From positions 8,001-72,000 of the forward strand of contig CM035320.1 of assembly GCA_000497125.2 (NCBI GenBank): a DNA stretch of 64,000 nucleotides. Direction: 5' to 3'. The stretch's first letter is position 1; the number at the start of each line of letters is the position of its first letter. Of the stretch, positions 59,200-64,000 are shown piece by piece. The DNA is from Spironucleus salmonicida. Its lineage: Eukaryota; Fornicata; Diplomonadida; Hexamitidae. The notes under the pieces were generated by a model. It was not told the origin of the DNA and ran no database searches. It worked only from the letters and a program-made list of their open reading frames with translations. The position numbers and the translations under genes are program-made.

Positions 59200-60327
59200 A
59201 TGAAAAATTAAATTATTGAAGTTATCAAAGATTCTATCTATTTCTTAATCAAGTCACCTCCAATTCAAGATTCTCATGAATATCACTTTTTTACAGTCAA
59301 CTAACTTCTACCGTACATTCCTGTAGATAAAGAAATCGGACCCCTACCATTAACTTCATCTTTTCAATTTTTCTAAATTTTAGACCAATAACTATAATTT
59401 ACTACCAAAAAATTGGTACTCTACTCATCACCAGAACCTAGTTTCTATTAGAACTCAATTTTGTTACTTTCTACATATCTGTTGCTACACTAAAACTAGT
59501 CTATAAACACTATTTGCTCTATTTTTCACAAATATGAAATTAACTTCTCAGGAACTACTCTACAGCAAATTCTCGCATCGCTTAAAAAAGCAGTTGGCCT
59601 ATAATTCATCAACTTCAATACATTCTAATGGCAATACCAGGCGTTTTACCAATCAATCGAAAACGGCAATGTTAGCGAAATCATACCTAATGGGCTTTTG
59701 GTCTTTCCAGGCCCAATTGATATAAAACATCCAAACTATTATGACCATCCGTTCCACCCAAAATCGTATATTCCATTATTTGAGTCGAAAAATTTAACTG
59801 CCATAATCAGATTAAACTCCTCATAATATAACCGAAACGAGTTTATGAACGCAAATATCCACCATTTCGATCTCATTTTTGAAGATAACTAGCCTCCACC
59901 AGATATGGTTGTAAAGCAGTTTTTTTCGATCTGTCAGCATGAAAAATTCATCGGAATACATTCTTAGAAGTCAATCGGTCGGGCAGCAACACTGGCATGT
60001 TGTTATTTGATTAGAATATTTAGGTTCAAAGCCACCGAGGCTATCGCATATTTACGAATTTTCAGGCCTGGATCGATAAGCCAAAAACAGCAATATTGGC
60101 TCATAAAAAATGAACCCCGTCTACATGATACCACCGATTTTGTGAATACTTTCTAGGCTAAACAGAGCGAAAAAATGGTCAAAGAGGCCCTAAAACCTCA
60201 CGAAAAGGTGCAGGCAATCAGTCCGATGCGTGTGAACGACAGGGTGGGCGAGTTCGTCAATTCACCTGTTAGACAACTTCATGTTAAGGGTTTTAGCAAA
60301 GGGGTCCGGCTTCCAATTATTAAGTGA
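59200..60327 (+). CDS. Cdc14-family phosphatase homologue, catalytic Cys replaced by Ser
   Basis: The protein has 375 residues with both Cdc14 dual-specificity folds. The N-terminal fold has HEYHFFTVNQLLPYIPVDKE and EIGPLPLTSSFQF. The C-terminal fold has NVSEIIPNGLLVFPGP, KNLTAIIRLNSSQYNRNEF and HHFDLIFEDNQPPPDMVV, and the P-loop HSQKSIGRAATLACCYLI, then YLRIFRPGSISQKQQYWL. Cdc14 normally has HCKAGLGRTG, with the Cys as nucleophile. Here the Cys is Ser255 (TCT at 59962), while Arg261 and the loop Asp229 remain. It would bind phospho-Ser/Thr-Pro ligands but should not turn over by the Cys mechanism. It has a basic tail. Gene intact; GC rises to the 3' end. Confidence 0.88.
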
Positions 60328-60652
60328 GTTTATGTGGTAGAGTGAGAGAAAGATTTGAAAGTTTTAATTTTGGATAGTTAATTAGGATTTGGTTGGGGAT
60401 GTAGTTAATTAATTGGATTATACTCTAATATCGATAATAATATGTGTTTAAAGCGAAAAAATGAATATAAAAGTGTGCTAAATTAGAAATAAATTTTTAA
60501 TAACTAAAAACAAATTGAACGTATGAAGTAATCATAAAATTGAATAGTAGCAGCTAATAAGAAAAAATAAAATAGCCTATAATTGAATTATAATGTTAAC
60601 AACATCTAAGATTAAATTATTAATAAATGTGTAATATTGTAAATAGGATGAA
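60328..60652. other. AT-rich intergenic DNA
   Basis: Space between the Cdc14-family stop and the convergent gene; no supported feature. Confidence 0.45.
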
Positions 60653-61330
60653 TCAAATTAAGGAATATACATTAAAATTGATGAGGAATATAATATAATT
60701 AAATATGCAAGGATTGTGAATGAATTTTGGTGATTTAACATATTGTTCGAACAAACTAATAATATCTGTTTTCAACACGAAACAGAGTGAAAAGGTAAGG
60801 AGTATAGCATTGAATGGAAGATTATTTTATTATAATTTATATACTAAGTTAATGACATCAAAATCATCAGAAATATCTGTTAGAAATTAATCAATATTTA
60901 TTTTATCTGAAGAAAATTCTTAGCCATATTCAACAGCGGTGGGAATTCTATCCGGCGCTGTCTCAAAAAGTAGCAGTTCTGAAATGTTTTCATAGTAAGC
61001 TAACAGGGGCTAATGCATGGAATATAGTTCTCTGTTAGAATTTAGGATTAAAAAACGGCCGTCTCTAAGGACAGTACATAGTTGCTTTTCAAATTTAAAG
61101 AAAAATAGAGGAGTCTTTGGTAACTTAAATAAAATAGTCTTAGTTTCAATAGAAATTACCTATTTTTATTTAATCGCAATTAAACTATCAGTATACAAGA
61201 TTTTATTGTGTAATAAGTTATTATCTTAATATAAATTTTATCGTATATCTATTATAAACGATTTATTCTTTTACTTTATTGGCACACTGGTTGTGTGTCT
61301 AATGTTTAAGAAGAATGGTAACGCTTTCAT
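60653..61330 (-). CDS. Hypothetical protein, beta then helical
   Basis: The protein has 225 residues. The first half is beta-type (SLIAIKQKQVISIETKTILF; LCTVLRDGRFLILNSNRELY), possibly part of a propeller. The second half is helical (INIDQFLTDISDDFDVINLV; FEQYVKSPKFIHNP). This arrangement recalls fragments of Vps/HOPS- or IFT-type proteins, which join propellers to helical repeats, but it is too short for them. I prefer this frame to a plus-strand one over the same DNA because its residues look far more natural and its start makes a clean 78-bp divergent spacer. Confidence 0.6.
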
Positions 61331-61408
61331 AGAATGTGACTAAAAATAAATTAAATATTTACGTATTGTATATATTATTTATGATATTAGATTCAGTAAA
61401 TCTTAATA

Positions 61409-61993
61409 ATGCCAAATAAAAATTTTCTGAAAATTGAAAATATCGTGATTACCAATTCTGTTCTATAGAATACTAGAAATTTTAATTAAATTATATTCAG
61501 AAACAATAATTTTTCCGGTTCTGAACTTAATTTTGAATAAGAAGTACATTTTTTGGAAATATCTAATAATCTTCTTTAAAATTTCAACTTTACAAAAATT
61601 AGTAATTTACAATAGCTTATTATCAACAACAATAACATTTTATCTTTAAAGTAAATATTACTTCCTAACTCACTGGTTTCTCTAGACTTGTCAAATAATA
61701 ACATTAAGTCATTCGATTTAAGAGAATTAAATAACTTGTAATCATTAAAAATCAATTCAACTTTAATTTCTAATATTAACTAGCTTTTACTCCCTATAAA
61801 CATAGAGAAACTTGAAATGAATAACTGTTTATTAAGTTAGTTATGGATAACACATTACACACCAAATTTACGAAAAATAGTAGCACTAGGGCAAGTAATT
61901 GAGTAAATCGTATGTTTTTAGTAGTGTACAGTATATTTAGATTCCTTAGCAAAAGTTGTTGGTATTTGCAATATTGAAATTTCAAAATAGTGA
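61409..61993 (+). CDS. Leucine-rich-repeat protein
   Basis: The protein has 194 residues with repeats of about 22-23 residues of the SDS22-like type: VHFLEISNNLLQNFNFTKIS, NLQQLIINNNNILSLKQ, SLVSLDLSNNNIKSFDLREL, NLQSLKINSTLISNINQL and NIEKLEMNNCLLSQLW. Asn-rich LRR proteins of this style are abundant in hexamitid genomes. A C-terminal cap region follows the last repeat. It is probably a cytosolic protein-binding scaffold. There is no signal peptide. Confidence 0.85.
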
Positions 61994-62073
61994 ATATTAG
62001 TAGATCAATTTAGGAAAGTGTATTATAAGATTATATTATAATATTGAAATAATAGAATAAAAGTATAAGAAAA

Positions 62074-62259
62074 ATGGGTAGTTGTTTAGATAAGAAATAA
62101 ACTTTATTTGTCAATTAAAAAATAGATGACTAATAACAAATTGAAAGAGAACTCACTAAAAATAATGGTCTAACAAGTTCAATTAATACAATACCTACAT
62201 TATAAATTTTAGACTTTTTAGTATTAGATGACACTATTGTACATTCAAATGAATAATGA
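62074..62259 (+). CDS. Small protein with MGSC lipidation signal
   Basis: The protein has 61 residues starting MGSCLDKKQTLFVNQK, which fits N-myristoylation with adjacent palmitoylation. The rest is polar and helical, ending in an acidic segment (FLVLDDTIVHSNEQ). It resembles in plan the two other MG-Cys small proteins at 51544 and 53989, but not in sequence. Confidence 0.5.
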
Positions 62260-62410
62260 CTAGTGAGATATAGTTTTTGGATACTGAAGCATCATAAGTA
62301 TACTAAATTTGGTTTTGATTTTTTATTTAACGAATAATTTACCAGTAAAAGTAAGTAGATATTATATAGTAATATTATTAATTATTTTCTTCTCAATCTA
62401 ATCTCAAGAA

Positions 62411-62941
62411 ATGCTTCTTGTCGTTCTGGCTACCTTTTATCGTGAACATGCTGTTATTGGTCGACCAAACTATATAGCCTGCAACTCATCAAGTTAAACA
62501 AATAAATAATATTTAGCTTATCAGGGTACAATTGCCGAACTTAATACAAAAATTATATCTGAAAGTTCGCTGACTCTTACTTCAGCTGTGGCGCCTAATG
62601 TATTTGATCTAAGACCTGCTTTAGGTAATTTTGAAATCTCCAAAGTAGCTGGAATGCAGTAGTGTAGTAGTTCAATAAAGACTGATTGCTATGTTTTAGT
62701 AGATAGCTCTAATATTAGTAATGCTAAGAATACTGCTTGCGCTGAGGCCAATGTACTCATTACTGTAGCTTCGCTTATAAAAGAACCATTATCAGCTGCG
62801 CCAAACATGTTTGCCACTGCAGAGATTTCATCAGGAGTATTCTCAGGTTTAATTCTGATTTTCTACTTCTTCGTTGCTTTCTACCCAGCAGTAACTATTT
62901 AGGAGCCTATTTCGATGCCCAAGGGAGAACATGATCAGTGA
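62411..62941 (+). CDS. Type I membrane protein, possible V-ATPase accessory subunit
   Basis: The protein has 176 residues. A hydrophobic N-terminus (MLLVVLATF) may be a signal, followed by a lumenal domain with five Cys. A C-terminal membrane helix (GVFSGLILIFYFFVAFYPAV) then leads to TIQEPISMPKGEHDQ. That tail resembles the Ac45/ATP6AP1/Voa1 ending (helix, then SIQxPxxxxxPKG), suggesting a V0 accessory protein. The lumenal part is much shorter than in animals, so the assignment is tentative. Confidence 0.55.
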
Positions 62942-62951
62942 GGATTGTAAT

Positions 62952-63305
62952 TCACTACAGAGTCAATAGGCGGAGAGTATTAGCCTACATTATTGAGTCT
63001 CTTGAGGTTTTGTAATTATTTTAAGATTTTTAAACTTCCGGCCTTTATACGCTAGAATTGATAGGAGCATTAGAATGCGATACAAGATGTTCTACTGTTT
63101 CGGCATAACATTGCATCTCCCTTTCATGACGGCTCCAAAGCTCTTCATGAGATTTCTAGATTGCTTTTCTTTAAATTTGTTCTCTTTCTAACATAATTTA
63201 AAGCTTCTCAACTTAAAATTTAAGCACTTCGTTTTCTTTTTCAAGTTTTTTATTGCTTTCACCCGCTGCTTAAACCATGTCTTTCAAAAATGCAACATCC
63301 TGCAT
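62952..63305 (-). CDS. Small coiled-coil protein
   Basis: The protein has 117 residues. Residues 1-75 form a coiled coil (VQAAGESNKKLEKENEVLKF; LQIMLEREQIQRKAIQ) ending in a His/Trp patch (EELWSRHEREM). The tail is polar. It is convergent with the preceding membrane-protein gene at 10 bp. The family is unknown. Confidence 0.65.
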
Positions 63306-63355
63306 TAAAATAAATTAAAGCGGAATTAATTAAATCTATATTAAATAAAATAAAA

Positions 63356-63721
63356 TCACGCATTAACAAAAAATATTTCTAGCATTATCTCTTTAAATCT
63401 TTTCAATATAACAAATCCGTTTCCAAAATCCACAGTTCGTCCAGTAAATTGCTAGATAATCTTTTAAACTTTTTCTGAGGGGATTTTATTAGCAGCATGA
63501 ATATCTATTAAATTCCAAAATAGCTAAATTTGGTCTTTATCTTCTAATTCTACACAAATACCACTAGAACTCATATCTACTCTAGCAATCGGCTTTTTAC
63601 ACAATATTTCATAAACCCACTCAGGTGCTTCGTTGATAGCAAGTAAATTTTTTTCAGGTCCTTGTTACCCACCTGGAAGCATAGCCACTAACTCTTTAAT
63701 TCGAATATCTCCTGCCCTCAT
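63356..63721 (-). CDS. Hypothetical protein, 121 aa
   Basis: The protein has 121 residues of compact mixed alpha/beta sequence: IKELVAMLPGG, PEWVYEILCKKPIARVDMSS, GICVELEDKDQIQLFWNLID and FTGRTVDFGNGFVILKRF. No family was recognised. The start is only 41 bp from the divergent gene at the window end. Confidence 0.65.
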
Positions 63722-63762
63722 ATTTTAAATTCCTTTATTTATAGCGAAGAAGCAAAACAAAA

Positions 63763-64000
63763 ATGCATTACGAAATTGTTAAAGCTGCTTCAAAAGTTCA
63801 AAAATAGTTTACTGCTAAATCTAAGGAAAAATAGCACACAGAATTCTTGAACTAGATGTTTCTGGAGAAAACGAATAAATCAGCGCTAACAAAGCATCAC
63901 TTAGCATATTAGCCTATGATTCCGTTTAAATTATGGAATATGTTGAAGAAATATCAAGGATAGTTGATTTTGTAAAAAAGTTGTTAGTTTACTGGGCTTT
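63763..64000 (+). CDS. Partial hypothetical protein, runs off the right edge
   Basis: The frame is open for 79 codons from ATG 63763 to the window end. It is basic and helical (VKAASKVQKQFTAKSKEK; LWNMLKKYQGQLILQ). It is too short to classify. Confidence 0.55.

Noticed and set aside
60720-61430. Plus-strand frame of 236 codons
   Set aside because: The minus strand over the same DNA (60653-61330) gives a far more natural protein and clean spacing; this frame would also overlap the LRR gene.

Overview
The window reads as nuclear DNA of an AT-rich, intron-poor protist in which TAA and TAG encode glutamine and TGA is the only stop. With that code, about 50 closely packed protein genes open up; with the standard code almost none do. 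The best guess is a hexamitid diplomonad (Hexamita/Spironucleus/Trepomonas type). Supporting points are the code, the near absence of introns, a bacterial-type PgsA like the one known from Giardia, an iron alcohol dehydrogenase typical of anaerobes, an Asn-rich leucine-rich-repeat protein and many flagellar genes. A ciliate or oxymonad uses the same code and is not excluded, but no ciliate-style introns or telomeres are seen.

Layout. Positions 1-1349 hold the N-terminal part of an unknown gene (minus strand) that runs off the left edge. Positions 1700-4065 hold a tandem repeat array (period about 343 bp) inside a larger A-B-C unit. Positions 4066-5900 are GC-richer non-coding DNA with several strong inverted repeats, possibly a structured RNA. 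From 5900 to 15750 lies a very AT-rich, gene-poor zone with one large unknown gene (9.2-13.2 kb, carrying an apparent frameshift and a possible 34-nt intron) and a decayed relic of the 1-1349 gene near 14.3-14.9 kb. A second decayed gene lies at 29.0-30.7 kb.

From 15.7 kb to the right end the DNA is gene-dense. Neighbours are often 1-15 bp apart tail to tail and 40-140 bp apart head to head, and one same-strand pair overlaps by 23 bp. Recognisable genes include a clathrin-adaptor accessory-like protein, DNA topoisomerase III, a WD40 protein, PgsA, alpha-SNAP, a PA28-type proteasome activator, a tRNA-splicing endonuclease subunit, ribosomal protein eL19, KRR1, a protein prenyltransferase beta subunit, alpha-tubulin acetyltransferase, three SHIPPO/STPGR flagellar proteins, a DYRK kinase, Fe-ADH, a Cdc14-family protein and a leucine-rich-repeat protein. 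Many other genes are short or coiled-coil proteins of unknown role.

Themes. (1) Microtubule/flagellum genes cluster between 38 and 52 kb. (2) Three enzyme homologues have lost their catalytic residues: Cdc14 (Cys to Ser), a DHHC-like membrane protein, and an ABHD1/3-like hydrolase. (3) Three small proteins start with MG-Cys-type lipidation signals. (4) Short pyrimidine motifs (ACCATTTC and ATTTCCACTCC) recur just upstream of start codons and are probably core promoter or initiator elements. (5) eL19 uses only CAG for Gln, while most genes use TAA/TAG heavily. No retroviral, Polinton-like or other virus-derived element and no tRNA or rRNA gene was recognised.
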